Source of the DNA: Ustilago trichophora
Taxonomy: Eukaryota; Basidiomycota; Ustilaginomycetes; Ustilaginales; Ustilaginaceae
Assembly: GCA_900323505.1 (NCBI GenBank)
Contig: OOIN01000011.1
Coordinates: forward strand, 248,001 to 312,000
DNA: 64,000 bases
Direction: 5' to 3'
Shown here: positions 11,115-21,577 of the stretch, one piece after another
Layout of the letters: the number at the start of each line of letters is the position of its first letter
Position numbering within the stretch: position 1 is the first letter of the stretch
Notes under the pieces: generated by a model
Databases searched by the model: none
Seen by the model: the letters and a program-made list of their open reading frames with translations, nothing else
Told to the model about the DNA's origin: nothing
Made by a program: the position numbers and the translations under genes

Positions 11115-13913
11115 CTAGCGAGATCCACGTCCACCGCCGCCTCCGGTAAGGATGAGCTTCTTCTTGACGCGTTTTGGCTTTGCTGCCGCCGCCGCAGCTG
11201 CTGCGTTTGCGCTTTCTGTGTCTGCAGTGCCTGATTGAGCAGCCTGCTCAGCTGCAACTTCACCGGCGGCAGCGGCTGCTCCTTCTGCCCGATTGCTCTC
11301 TTTGACAACCGCTCTACTTGCACCAACCGCTGGGGCTCGAACTCCGCCACTCGACCGGCTCTGCTTGTTCAGCCCGCGTCCCTCACGAACAGCCGCCGTC
11401 GGTCTTCTCCCCGACCCAGTAGAGCCCAGGATATAGTCCTCCTCGAGCTCATGCCATGCATCCTCCATCTGATCGTCCCAAAGTCCATGAGCGTCAGAGC
11501 TGCGACCTTGAATCGCATTCGCAAAGCTCGACTTAGATGCCGGTGTGCCCCACACAGTCTTCTTGACTGGCGCTGCTCCCCGTCCTGATTTCTTGGCACT
11601 GGTCTGTTCTACACGCTCTGCTTGGTCGTCCGACGAGATGGAGACACGATCCAGCCCGTTGCGGGCACCTCGAAGCGAGTCGGGGAAGTCCTCGGTCTCA
11701 GCAGCTCCAGGATGGATGGGGAAGTCTCGTTCGGCGCCAAACAAGGCTGATTCGCGGAAACTTGGCGACGACCCAGACGGAAAGCCGCCATCGCTGATGC
11801 CGCCCGCATTGTTAGCGCCGCCGCCACCTCGACCGTGTTCGAAGCTACGAGAGAGTCCGTCTGATGGGAAGTTGGCCTCGCTGGTGAACGCGGCGAGCTG
11901 CTCTTGCTGTCTGCGATAAGCGGCTGCGGCTGCGGGTCCGCCTTGGTTCGAGATGAGCTCGGCCTCTTCCGCGCGAGTCTTGGCTCGGTCCTCGCGTCGC
12001 TCTTTGTCTCGTCGCCTGTTGCGGCGCTGGCGCAGGGCTTGCTCGTACGGACGCAAGGTCGATTTGTCGATCAAGTTCATGCCTTCCCAGTCTACTTCGA
12101 TAAAGACGACATCTGCGGCCATGGGGATGTGGTTGAGATACTTGCATCGTCGACGCAGCTCCTCGTTCATGCTACCTTCATCGGCTCCAGCCACCTTGAC
12201 CGCGAGATTGCGCGGAAGCTTGGCGTAGGCGCCGTAGTGCGAAATCAGGATCTTGGTGTCGAGAGGATGCAAAAAGATGCTTTGACCCGATGCAGCCTGG
12301 AAAAAGACATAGGATGACGATTCGGGTTGAGGGGGGTTGACGTTCTTGCGCGGCTTTGGCTTTGAAGCGTTCTTGTGCAGGGTGTCCGCCGTTGAGTGCG
12401 AGGCGGCTTCCTCCTTGCGAGGAGTAGCTTGGCCACCGTCTGTCGAAGAGTGACTCGTCATTCCGCCTTGCGATTGTGCTCGGAAGGCCAAAAACTCTTC
12501 GGCGCCCAGAGCTGCTTCGGGTGTTCCGTCACGAGCCGCAGAGCGATCCGCGTTGTCGACGTGTCCAATCGGAGCTGTCAAATCTGGTTCCTCATCCGTC
12601 TGCGAGCGCTCCATGCGTTTGCGCTGGCGTCGACTGAGGTCCGTGCGCTGTAGCTGACCAGCCAACGCGGCTTGGTGATCCTTGAGATCGTTGCGTGCTT
12701 GTCCAATAGTGCTGCGAACAATGGGCAGGTCAAGCTCGTCGCGCACCTTTTGCATCTGATCCTTGACTTTGCTCTGCGCGAGTGCGACAAAGTGGAGACC
12801 GCTTGCGTCTGTGCCAAAGCTTTTGAGAACATCGATCTCTTGTACGAGCTCCTGCAGGTCGTTGTTGAGTGATTCAATCAGAAGCTCTGGAGTTGCAAGC
12901 ATGAACTTTGCAAAGCCCATGACGTCTGGCTGGAAATGCCACGGTGCCGAGTGGACAGCAATGAGCGGGTGGTCGCGCTCAGAAGCAGGCCATGTCGATG
13001 ATTGAGGCAACGCCAGAGTAGTAACGTTGGGTCTCTCGATCAGACGCAATGCGAGCATGTCGGGATGCGAATGGGTCAAACTAGGTGCCTTGTCATCGCT
13101 GAGGACGCCGCTGGGACCGTGGCCGTCTTCATCGAGTTCGCTGAGGCGTTGCGCACGTTTGAGATCGTACTGCTCTTGCAACTTGGCTTCGTGCTCACGT
13201 GCAGCGGCTTGAGCATCCCACCAACGCACTGCCTTGAGATCGCGCGCGTAGACGGCGTCCCAGCAGATGGGGCAGCGGCGCCACTTTTGAGTCGAGGGTT
13301 GCAAGATCGGCGCGGTTGGCTTGCTGTTGTTGTCGTCCTTCAAAGTGAGATAGTGGAGAATGCACGGGTAACAAAAGACGTGTCCACATTTGGTCATGCG
13401 CGGGGCGGTGGGTGGCGAAAGGCAGATGGGACAGGCAGCACCTTCATGCGCAGGCTCGCGTGGCTGATCCGAGATGGGTGCGGACGAGCCTACACCTGCA
13501 AGCGCGGAAGAGGTGGGGATGACGACTTGAAGGATATCGGACCAATTGAGGTAGATATCTGGATCGGCAAAGTATGCTGTGTAGTCGCCAGTAGGTTTGA
13601 CGAGGAAACGATATTGAGCATTGACATAACGCTCCTTGTTGAAGGGAGTATATGCAGCGCCTCTGCGCGATCTGCGGGCGGGCCCAGCCAGGGGAGGCCT
13701 ACTTCTAGGTGGCAATGTGAAGGAGAGCAAGTGATTCATGCTTTGCCCGCCGCGTTTCCCCTGTTGTTGGGCGCTGGCATCAGGACGAGCATGATGCGAG
13801 TTGTTGCGCCCTGCATTGCGGCGTTTGGGACCTAGGTCGGCGGAGTCGAGACGGTGTGGCTTTGTGCTCCCATCATTGGACATGGACTTGGCTGTTGGCC
13901 TCAAGGTGCTCAT
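11115..13913 (-). CDS. MAG2: RNF10/Mag2-type RING-finger E3 ubiquitin ligase
   Basis: Single exon of 932 residues from the ATG at 13913 (MSTLRPTAK). The frame is open for another 47 codons upstream to 14054, but that extension is unlike the family and is probably leader. After a basic, low-complexity N-terminus and the conserved NKERYVNAQYRF stretch there is a RING domain at about residues 160-225. It starts CPICL, continues KCGHVFCYPCI and ends CPICWDAVYARDLK. This spacing and the RDLKAV follow-on are typical of RNF10/Mag2. These enzymes act in the cytosol on stalled or non-functional 40S ribosomal subunits by ubiquitinating small-subunit proteins. The C-terminal third is rich in Ala, Gly and Arg and ends in a Lys-rich, Gly-rich tail. 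No intron is needed. Confidence 0.88.
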   Translation of the reverse strand: MSTLRPTAKSMSNDGSTKPHRLDSADLGPKRRNAGRNNSHHARPDASAQQQGKRGGQSMNHLLSFTLPPRSRPPLAGPARRSRRGAAYTPFNKERYVNAQYRFLVKPTGDYTAYFADPDIYLNWSDILQVVIPTSSALAGVGSSAPISDQPREPAHEGAACPICLSPPTAPRMTKCGHVFCYPCILHYLTLKDDNNSKPTAPILQPSTQKWRRCPICWDAVYARDLKAVRWWDAQAAAREHEAKLQEQYDLKRAQRLSELDEDGHGPSGVLSDDKAPSLTHSHPDMLALRLIERPNVTTLALPQSSTWPASERDHPLIAVHSAPWHFQPDVMGFAKFMLATPELLIESLNNDLQELVQEIDVLKSFGTDASGLHFVALAQSKVKDQMQKVRDELDLPIVRSTIGQARNDLKDHQAALAGQLQRTDLSRRQRKRMERSQTDEEPDLTAPIGHVDNADRSAARDGTPEAALGAEEFLAFRAQSQGGMTSHSSTDGGQATPRKEEAASHSTADTLHKNASKPKPRKNVNPPQPESSSYVFFQAASGQSIFLHPLDTKILISHYGAYAKLPRNLAVKVAGADEGSMNEELRRRCKYLNHIPMAADVVFIEVDWEGMNLIDKSTLRPYEQALRQRRNRRRDKERREDRAKTRAEEAELISNQGGPAAAAAYRRQQEQLAAFTSEANFPSDGLSRSFEHGRGGGGANNAGGISDGGFPSGSSPSFRESALFGAERDFPIHPGAAETEDFPDSLRGARNGLDRVSISSDDQAERVEQTSAKKSGRGAAPVKKTVWGTPASKSSFANAIQGRSSDAHGLWDDQMEDAWHELEEDYILGSTGSGRRPTAAVREGRGLNKQSRSSGGVRAPAVGASRAVVKESNRAEGAAAAAGEVAAEQAAQSGTADTESANAAAAAAAAKPKRVKKKLILTGGGGGRGSR

Positions 13914-14946
13914 GGAGATGGAAGGGTGGTTAAGGTGAGGGAAGGGGTAGGCGTAAAACCAGCGCGAGCTATCGATAGGCTTACGTTCAGGGTTGAGGCA
14001 AGAGTGAAGGTCGACCGGGACTGTGAGTGCCGCACAGTTATCCAGCGAAATCACGCTCCAGAATCAAAGCTGATGCTTGCCTCCGAGTTAATGAGGCGGC
14101 GAATTGCTCCTGAATCAAGCGCAAAGTGTTTCGGTCTGTTCTAAGACGCAATCAAGGGCGCGTCTTGGCGAGTGCTCGTGTCCAAGAACTGGTGCGAGAA
14201 GCGAGGAACCTAGGGCTGTGATGTTGTGTCGTGCTCCGTGAATGCTTCGGAACTCGTCGAGTCTTGGCTTGCGAGCCGTGAGAGTAGAAGGATCGTTGGT
14301 GTGGATAAGGATAGATGGAGGGAGCACTTTGCTGTCCGAGGAACGTCGAATCTGACTGCCACACGTGCAGGCACTGCTCAGCCACTGCGTGAAGAACAAG
14401 AAACGGATCTCGGATTTGGTGTCGTTTTCTGAATTGCCTTTTTTCGAGTTCTTACCGTCAGCAGCCAGAAAAAAGAAACGAAAAAAAAAAAAGACGCGCT
14501 TACACAGAAAATGCAGCTTCTTGCGTGTGGAGGAATTTTGAGGTTAAGCTCAAAGCGGGGACGTCGGGGCCATTCAATTGCCGGACACACCCACATCGCG
14601 GCCTGCAAGCTTAAAGTGCACGGACGCCAACAGTATCAGCATGTCACTTCCACACATCATTCTTCCCATTGGTCATCATCTATCAGTCTTTGCGAATGCT
14701 TGAGGGTTCTGAGGGATGCATAGGCTGTTTCGTTGGACGAATGCAAGGATGCAGTCTTTTTGTTCGTCCAAGGTCTGTGTAACCGTTGGCTGAATGCTAA
14801 GTCCGCTGACCCCGCGCGGCTTTGTTCTTGCGGCTAAGCATTTGTTCAAGACCCTTGATTCAGAGTCACAAGGCTGCTGTCAAAGTCACCATCGATCTCA
14901 CCACCACCGTTCCTCTCCCCGTCCACACCTCGGCAGACTAGTCGAG
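13914..14946. promoter_or_regulatory. Divergent promoter region of the RING protein and the dehalogenase
   Basis: About 1 kb lies between divergent ATGs. An A-rich tract at 14469-14492 and a region rich in CATC/CACC before the dehalogenase ATG are visible. No ORF here reads like a protein and no defined operator motif stands out. Confidence 0.45.
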
Positions 14947-15871
14947 ATGTCGAACGAGCAAGCCAGTGCGACATTGCGCAATGTCCAAGTGCTATATTTC
15001 GACGTCTTTGGCACAGTCGTCGACTACGTCGAAACCGTCACCAAGGCTCTACGTCGAGAAATTTCTGCCACCACTCTATCCGATACTTCCCTGCTCACCG
15101 CTCTACAGCAGGAGTACGACTGGCGACATTTTACCATCGAATGGCGAGCCGAGTACAAGTCGGAAACCAGTCGGCTGGCTGCGATTGGCAACCCAGACAA
15201 GATCACTGTAGATCAGATGCACCTGATTGCCCTGAACCGACTGCTCTCCACCCTTCCCCTGCCACCCAGTGCCGAATCCCAAAGCATCGGTAGCTTTCCC
15301 ATCGAGGTTGCTTCCAAGGCTTTGGGCCAAGCCTGGACGGCGGACGTGCGTGATCGCCTCAACTTCACCTGGCACCTCCTCGAGCCCTGGTCAGACTCCG
15401 TCGCTGGCCTGCAAGCACTCAAGGCGAAATTCAAGCTCGGCACACTGACAAATGGAAACCTCAATCTCATGGTAGACATGGCAAAGAACGCACAATTGCC
15501 CTGGGATTTCTTGTGCACGGCCGATCTGCTGGGAAGCTTCAAACCCGATCCCGAGATGTACAAGAAAAGCATGCGCCTCCTGGACATTCAACCCGAAGTA
15601 GACGCACATAAGGCTTGTATGGTAGCCGCTCATGTGAGTCACGACTTACATTATCAAAAAACTTCTTTGCAGTCAAAGTGATGATGCTAACAACTCTTTG
15701 CGCAATTGTTTCTTGCAGCTGTACGACCTCGAGGCGGCAAAAGCTTGCGGAATGACTACCGTCTTCGTCTCATCACGTCCGACAGAAGATGGCCTCCCAG
15801 CAGACGGTAAGCCAGACTACGTCGATATCATCGTTGCTGATCTCTTCGAGTTTGCTCAACTCGTTGTCTGA
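14947..15871 (+). CDS. Haloacid dehalogenase, type II (HAD superfamily)
   Basis: Two exons. Exon 1 is 14947-15633. Intron 15634-15718 (85 nt, GTGAGT, branch GCTAAC near 15687, acceptor TTGCAG). Exon 2 is 15719-15871. The 279-residue protein has the HAD motif I YFDVFGTVVDY with the nucleophile Asp near residue 20. Motif II is TLTNGN, and the motif III Lys region is GSFKPDPEMY. The intron falls inside the motif IV region, giving VAAHLYDLEAAKACGM across the junction, which confirms the splice. Type II 2-haloacid dehalogenases hydrolyse (S)-2-haloacids to 2-hydroxyacids. Many fungal members have unproven substrates and may act on other small acids or phosphates. The gene converges on the aminotransferase gene, with about 100 bp between the stops. 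Confidence 0.88.
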
Positions 15872-15972
15872 GCACATCTCACAGACAACTTGCACGGTTC
15901 AAAAGACGTTGGATAATAGAAGAGATGATTGCAAGTCAGTGTTCGACGCGGCCTAGGTGGATTAAATTCAAT

Positions 15973-17346
15973 CTAGGGCTTGTAACCAGCCTCGGCAAGA
16001 GCCTCTTTGATGCTGTCGAGCAGGTACTTGAGGTCTCCGCGCTCCTTGTCGTTCACTACAGTGACACCCATGTGGCCGATACGGAAGTACTCGTCCTTGA
16101 CCTCCTTGTGCAGACCGGCGGCAACGACAATGTTCTTGGCAACCAGCTTGGGCAGAAGATCGGTCGCTTTGAGGCCCTGAGGGTATCGCACCGCTGTCAT
16201 GCCGTGAGCGCCGTCCTTCTTGCCGTCAGCAGTGAGCTGCTTGAGGCCCAGCTCTGTGACAAAGTCCTTGACACGGTCCGAAGCGGCGACGTGCTGCGCG
16301 AATCGCTCCTCGATCGAAGGCGAGCCCTTGGTGATGGTGGTCAAGCTCGCGTGAAGGGCGTAGATGAGGTTGGTAGGCGGAGTGGCAAAGTAGGCGCCAG
16401 TTCCGGCCTCGTATGCCTTCATGACGGGGAGCCACCTCGACCACGAGGCAAAGTAGCTGTTGGGGGCCACGGTGCGCTTCTCGAAAGCAGCGATGGCCTT
16501 CTTGCTGGCAGCAAGCACCATCAGACCGGGAGGGCAGCCGAGACCCTTCTGAGTGGCTGTGAGGACAACATCGATGCCCCACTCCTCCATGCGGATCTCC
16601 TCGCTGCCGACACTGCAAACACCGTCGAGAACAAGAATGGTCTCGGGGCTGACGCGCTTGACCACCTCACCGAGACCCTTGGCATCGCTGAGCACACCGG
16701 TGGAGGTGTCTACGTGAGTGAAGGTCAGCACCTTGTACTGCTTCTTCTTGAGCGCCTCCTCGACCTCGGCGAGAGAAGGCTTGGAGCCGATGGGAGCCTT
16801 GATCTGGTCCACCTTGGCACCGTAGGTCTCGAGGCAGTCGGCGAAGCTGTCACCAAAGTAACCCGAGTTGAGGACGAGCGCATCCTCACCAGGCTGGATG
16901 ACGTTGGCGGCAACGTGATCCCATCCGAGGGTACCCGAACCAGCAGTAAGGACGGGCTGCGAGTTGGGAGCAAAGAGCACCTCACGAAGCATGCGAATGC
17001 AGTCGCCAAAGACGGGGATAAAGTCGGGCGATACGTGCGACATGGCAGGGTGAGCGTTGGCCAAGAGCACGTCATCGGCGACCTCGATGGGTCCCGGGAT
17101 GACGAGCAGCTTGTGGGGTGCCTGCTTGAATTCCTGGGTGGACATGTCTTTTCTTAGTGTGGAAGGGAGCTTGTGGGAGATGTGAGTGGTGATTTGCTGG
17201 ATTCGATTCCGCGCTACTGTTATGACATCGCGTTTTTGGACGTTTGACGAGGTGGAAGGTTGCCGTGAGTTGATGTGTTCGACATTGTCGATGGCCATTG
17301 GACCAGAGAGGGATAGACGACGAGTAGGCATGGTCGATGGACGCAT
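15973..17346 (-). CDS. AGX1: Alanine-glyoxylate / serine-pyruvate aminotransferase (class V PLP enzyme)
   Basis: Single exon of 457 residues from 17346. The family-typical protein begins at the internal ATG 17145 (MSTQEFKQAP) and would be 390 residues, the normal length. The conserved opening LLVIPGPIEV is followed by GSGTLGWDHV and by GVCSVGSEEI. The PLP lysine lies in TATQKGLGCPPG. The enzyme makes glycine from glyoxylate with alanine as the usual donor, and works in mitochondria, cytosol or peroxisomes depending on species. The 67-residue upstream extension is in frame, begins MRPSTMPTRRLSLSG and is rich in Ser, Thr and Arg. It could be a mitochondrial presequence used when translation starts upstream. 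The C-terminus (GYKP) is not a PTS1 signal. I give the long form because the frame is continuous and contains an ATG. Confidence 0.9.
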   Translation of the reverse strand: MRPSTMPTRRLSLSGPMAIDNVEHINSRQPSTSSNVQKRDVITVARNRIQQITTHISHKLPSTLRKDMSTQEFKQAPHKLLVIPGPIEVADDVLLANAHPAMSHVSPDFIPVFGDCIRMLREVLFAPNSQPVLTAGSGTLGWDHVAANVIQPGEDALVLNSGYFGDSFADCLETYGAKVDQIKAPIGSKPSLAEVEEALKKKQYKVLTFTHVDTSTGVLSDAKGLGEVVKRVSPETILVLDGVCSVGSEEIRMEEWGIDVVLTATQKGLGCPPGLMVLAASKKAIAAFEKRTVAPNSYFASWSRWLPVMKAYEAGTGAYFATPPTNLIYALHASLTTITKGSPSIEERFAQHVAASDRVKDFVTELGLKQLTADGKKDGAHGMTAVRYPQGLKATDLLPKLVAKNIVVAAGLHKEVKDEYFRIGHMGVTVVNDKERGDLKYLLDSIKEALAEAGYKP

Positions 17347-19270
17347 AAGGATGCGATGAATGTCAGATGCAAGAGTGTAAAGAGGCGAAGGCGAGAAAAT
17401 AAGCGTGATGGTGAAGTTGTCCCAAAGCGGCGGTGTTTAACAGCGACGAGACGTAATGATGATGATGTTGATGGTGACAACGACGAAGCAGATGCGAGTG
17501 AAGGGTGGCAGTGGGTGGGAAGTGCGGGGAGTGCAGAGCGATGGAAAGAGCAACACGAAGGAATTGACGAGGAAGGATTCGAGTCAGTTGCGGGGAGAGC
17601 GCAACGGAAACAGCGGAGCGGGAAAGGTGCAGCAGGGCAGCACGAAAGGCCAAGACATGGCGGAGCGTCGACCGAGCACGTCCGAAATTGACAAGAGGAA
17701 AGGAAAATTCCAGCGCGAACCCAAAAGAAAATGGCCGAGAGAAGCCAGAAATTAGCCAGGAATTTAGTGGGAAAAAGGGTCGGCGCGAAGGGCGGCAAGC
17801 GAGTCGGCGAACAAAAAGGCCAGACGTCGGGGAAAGTGAGAATCGTAGAGAGCCACCAACAGACAGGCGAGACCCGAGGCAAGGTAAACCAGGACAGCCA
17901 ACGCAGTATGCGGGGCGAGACGAGCATCAGCCAGGCGAAAGAAGTATTACAGCAGCGATGATGCCAATGTGGGACCAAGAGCGCGACCCAGATGGAATGT
18001 TGTGTCGTAGCGATGATGGAGCGACGCGCAGCATGTTCAGATCATAGCCCGATGACCGATTGGATGATTCGAAAGCCGATCCGATCATCGTGACGTAGTC
18101 GGCCGAGGATCCGAACAACACATCATTATCCAAGTCCATTCAATGCGATAAGGAATCGAATGCCAAAGCATCAGATCGACGAGGACGAGATCAATGGCGG
18201 CGTGTGAGGTCAACATGTCCAAGAGCGTGGCGGCAGCAACAAGCCGGGGTGTTGGGCAGTCGTGGGCGTTCGTATAGCCAGGTGAGGTTGTATGAGGCGG
18301 CGATGAGCATAGGAGCAGCAGTCCGGGAGATGTCAAACGAATACACCAGCATCCAGGATCACGATCTCGATCCAGCGGTGTGGATGTGTCCAGCCATTTG
18401 GGTTGTGCAATCGTTTCGCGTGTTTCGTTCACAATGTGGCCGAGAGGAAGGATAGGGTGCGAGGAGACCACGAAGGTGAGCATCAAAGGCCATTGACAGC
18501 ATCGTGGTTCGGATAGTTGACATTAGCAGGGTGCCGGTGTTGTTTGGTCGAGTTAAAGGCACGGTATCAGTTTGATGGAGAGGGGGAACAAGGTTTGAGC
18601 AACGAGCAAGTCAGTGGGTCTGATCCTTTTCTCCAGCCGCATTGAGTCATGTTGAGGATGTATAGATGCTTACACTGGAAGGCAGAGGAGATATCGTGCA
18701 AAGAGATGAAAGATGGATGTCAAGGAGGAAGAAGCGACACAACAAGAAGACTTCCTCTGGGAATGCAAGCTGGAATCGGCGGTACAGTATCCACGTTCAT
18801 CATTGCCGTGCCGTGTGGAGAAGTGGCACTGTCTCCGCCTTTCAAACCCAAAAGCTAAAGTGCGGGTTGGTCGGCTGGATCGGTCTACTTTCCTCCTCGC
18901 TCAGGCCATTACGCCGGACTAGACCGAAAAAAAGTCATCGGTGTCAGTTATCGGGCTGCTCATCGGCGATTGCCTTCCTCGTCCAACTTCGGCTCGCACA
19001 ACAACGCATCCTCCAAGCAACAGTATGTCTAGCACTGTTGCTGGTAGTCAAAGCCATCTCGCTCTCCACACGAGAGCTGCCAAGAAGGTGTCATGAAGCT
19101 GCGATTCAAACAAGGTCAGCTTGCATGCTCTGTGTCGAGGGGCATCGTTGCAGGCCGCATTCGTAATTGGTTGATTTCTGATGCCCAGTACGCGTCCAAT
19201 CAGCCCTCTTCTAAGATCTACGGTTGGACGTCTAATTCGCTTTGTTTTGCGTGCCTCAGGCACCGACTCG

Positions 19271-19313
19271 TGTACAGTACAGTACAGTACAGTACAGTAC
19301 TGTACAGTACAGA
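19271..19313. repeat. GTACA pentamer array with an inverted arm
   Basis: Five to six copies of GTACA/CAGTA run head to tail and then invert through CAGTACTG into two copies in the opposite sense. Because GTAC is its own complement, the whole tract can fold into a hairpin. The same pentamer occurs at 8166-8182 and shorter matches lie elsewhere. Confidence 0.85.
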
Positions 19314-19455
19314 GCACGGCCCACACGCCATGCGGCGGCGACTGAAGTCAAAAAGTCACGAGAGGCTGGAAGATCTGCCAATATTCTGTCTCCGTCAAGC
19401 TCTGTTGGCCACCTAGTTACCCCACCTTTGAGGTGCTGACTCTGGGCTCGCTTCT

Positions 19456-19486
19456 CACCACCACCACCACCACCACCACCACCACC
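19456..19486 (+). repeat. (CAC)n microsatellite
   Basis: About ten uninterrupted CAC/CCA triplets lie roughly 170 bp upstream of the TRAP-alpha start codon, in the presumed leader. Confidence 0.85.
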
Positions 19487-19654
19487 TATCTGCACTCTCG
19501 TTTGGCTTTCCGATCTTGACAGTACGTTTCTTGCTCCTCTTGCTTCACTGCCCCACAGTCACCACAGCAACCATCTCAGCTTCGTCATCAGCTTCGAGAT
19601 CTTACTGACGGTACCACCTGCTCCTATCTTTGATTCTTGCCTGCTTCCACAGAC

Positions 19655-20639
19655 ATGCGTTTCTTCTCTCTGGCTGCTTCGGCGCTCCTCGCCCTGATTC
19701 CCGCTGCTCTTGTTGCAGCCCAGGCGCACGATACCCCCGAGCTCGGCATTGTCACCACTTTCCCTAACAATCCCTTCTCCAGTAAGTCTACCCTGCGCAG
19801 CTCATATTTGTAACATGCAGCTCTTTGCTGACCTTTACTCAACTTCGAATTGACTCTGCAGTCGTCAAGAATGGTCAGGCCAACACTGTCGTCTTCTCGA
19901 TCACCAACACTCCCAAGGAGGACCGTCTGCTCACGCTCCAGTCCATCACCGGTGCCTTCCTCAACCCCAAAAAGACTGACGGACAGCGAGGTCGCGTGCT
20001 CCGCAACATGACCACCACCACTTTCAAGTCGCGCCCTCTCCGATCCGTCGGCGGTCGTCCCGTGCAGATTCCCTTTGACTTTGTCCCCGAATTCAAGCCT
20101 CAGGAGCTCTCGGTCGAGTTCAGCCTCTTGGTCAACGATGAGCAGACCGGCAAGAAGCACCGCATCCACGCCTACCGCGGCGCCGTCCAGGTAGTCGAGC
20201 CTCCCAAGAACTGGTTTGATCTGCAGCTCATCTCGGTCTACGTGATCTCGGTCGCTGCTATTGCTGGACTCGTCTACTTCCTCTACACCAGCTTCGTCAT
20301 CTCTGAGGAGAAGGCTGCTGGCCCTAAGAAGTTTGAGAAGCCCGCTGTTGTCAAGCAGGCTGGTGTGCAGGACGAGTGGATCGTAAGTAGACCTCAGGCA
20401 AGCCGATTGCCGCGTCAGAATGCGCCTCCATGCATTGACGACATGATTGCTAGTCTGATTGACAGAATCGCTGACCCTCTCAATTTTCTTCTCGCGCTTT
20501 TCTCGTATCGTTTCATTGCCGTCACCAGCCCGAGCACCACCTCCGAGCACGTAAGGGCAAGGGCAAGTCAACCGGCGCTCTTAGCAGCGGCGACGATGAG
20601 CCTTCGACTCCCAAGCGCAAGGGCAAGGGCCGCAAGTAA
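19655..20639 (+). CDS. Translocon-associated protein subunit alpha (TRAP-alpha/Irc22-like)
   Basis: Three exons: 19655-19781, 19862-20382 and 20529-20639. The introns are 80 nt and 146 nt, with GTAAGT donors and CAG ends. The 252-residue product has a cleavable signal peptide (MRFFSLAASALLALIP, to about residue 22). A lumenal immunoglobulin-like domain begins NGQANTVVFSITN. One membrane span at about residues 190-212 (LISVYVISVAAIAGLVYF) follows, then a short basic cytosolic tail with repeated KGKGK/KRKGKGRK. This order (signal, lumenal domain, one span, charged tail) is that of TRAP-alpha, an ER membrane protein beside the Sec61 channel. The third exon supplies the Lys-rich tail; without it the frame runs into unrelated sequence. 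Yeast Irc22 is the nearest named fungal relative. Confidence 0.85.
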
Positions 20640-21577
20640 ACGACAACTACCCGCGATATCCTCATCCGAATTTCCGAAGAGGTAGAACCTAGCATGCATG
20701 CAGAAAGTGCTGCGTTCCAGCTCATTGTTGAGGACACACACACCCATATATCGCTACGCTTCCGCTCAACGAAGCTCCCCTTTCATCATCTTGTAAATAG
20801 TGTACATCTCCTGTGCGTATGAATCGCGCTGGAACAAAGGCATTCGCCAAGCTCAAAAGCTCTGCAAGGTGAAGTGAAAGCTTTGAGACTTGCTCTCGAT
20901 CTGTGACCGAAAGCAGGCCATGCGAAAGCTTCCGTTCAAGTCCGTAATATGTATGAGACCGAACGACCGGAACAAATGCAGCGTCTCTCTGCAGTCCACT
21001 TCACCGATGTAGCGCCCGAGAGCATGTCTACAGAGGGTCATCAAAGGATGTCTAGGACCAGCGACTCCAAAGAACAAGGTCTGACTCTGCACAATACGGT
21101 AGGTGCAAGTCGGGAGATCATTGGAAATGGACGGAGACAAGTCCGTGCACGAAAGAAAGAAAGAAGAAGAAAAATAAAAATACTCCACTCGGAACTGTCA
21201 CTTTTATGCAGCTGCTCGAGGCTTCGATCTGGTGAGCTGCAGATGCTGATCAAGCAACGCAAGGGTCCAACAACAGATTTGACAGGTGCTTCTTGTCCCT
21301 TTCGGCCTCCCAGGTTTTGGTTCGGCTCCTGCACCGCTTCATCAACACTGCAGGCGAGCGTCGGGCTGTCAGAGGCTCCGGTCTCGTGAGGTCAGGAGCG
21401 GGAAGAGACCCTGAAATGAACGGCTTCGATGATAGTATCGTGGATTTGCTGAGGTTTTATCCTCCTTGAGCTGTTGTTTAATGTAGTAAGAGCTGATACC
21501 CTTCGCCTCGTCCTTCCTGCCTTGTGACCATCACCTTGCGCTCTTCCTCCAGCTTTCGAGCGTCGATCAGCGACACC
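20640..21577. other. Intergenic region before the NRPS-like gene
   Basis: About 940 bp lie between two genes on the same strand. I find no coding segment. An A/G-rich stretch lies at about 21151-21183, and the last 100 bp are C/T-rich, as in other leaders of this window. Confidence 0.5.

Larger units (their letters stand above)
17347..19654. other. 2.3 kb divergent intergenic region
   Basis: No gene that I can support lies between the aminotransferase start and the TRAP-alpha start. The left half is purine-rich on the plus strand, the complement of a C/T-rich leader for the aminotransferase. The right half contains an inverted GTACA pentamer repeat (19271-19313) and a CAC run (19456-19486). 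ORFs on both strands here show no domain or plausible composition. Confidence 0.5.

Noticed and set aside
15925..17157. 410-codon plus-strand ORF opposite the aminotransferase
   Set aside because: Antisense shadow. The minus strand has clear class V aminotransferase motifs over the whole length.
17220..17978. 252-codon minus-strand ORF upstream of the aminotransferase
   Set aside because: Composition is Pro/Ser/Leu/Cys/Trp-rich, typical of a translated C/T-rich leader. No domain is visible.
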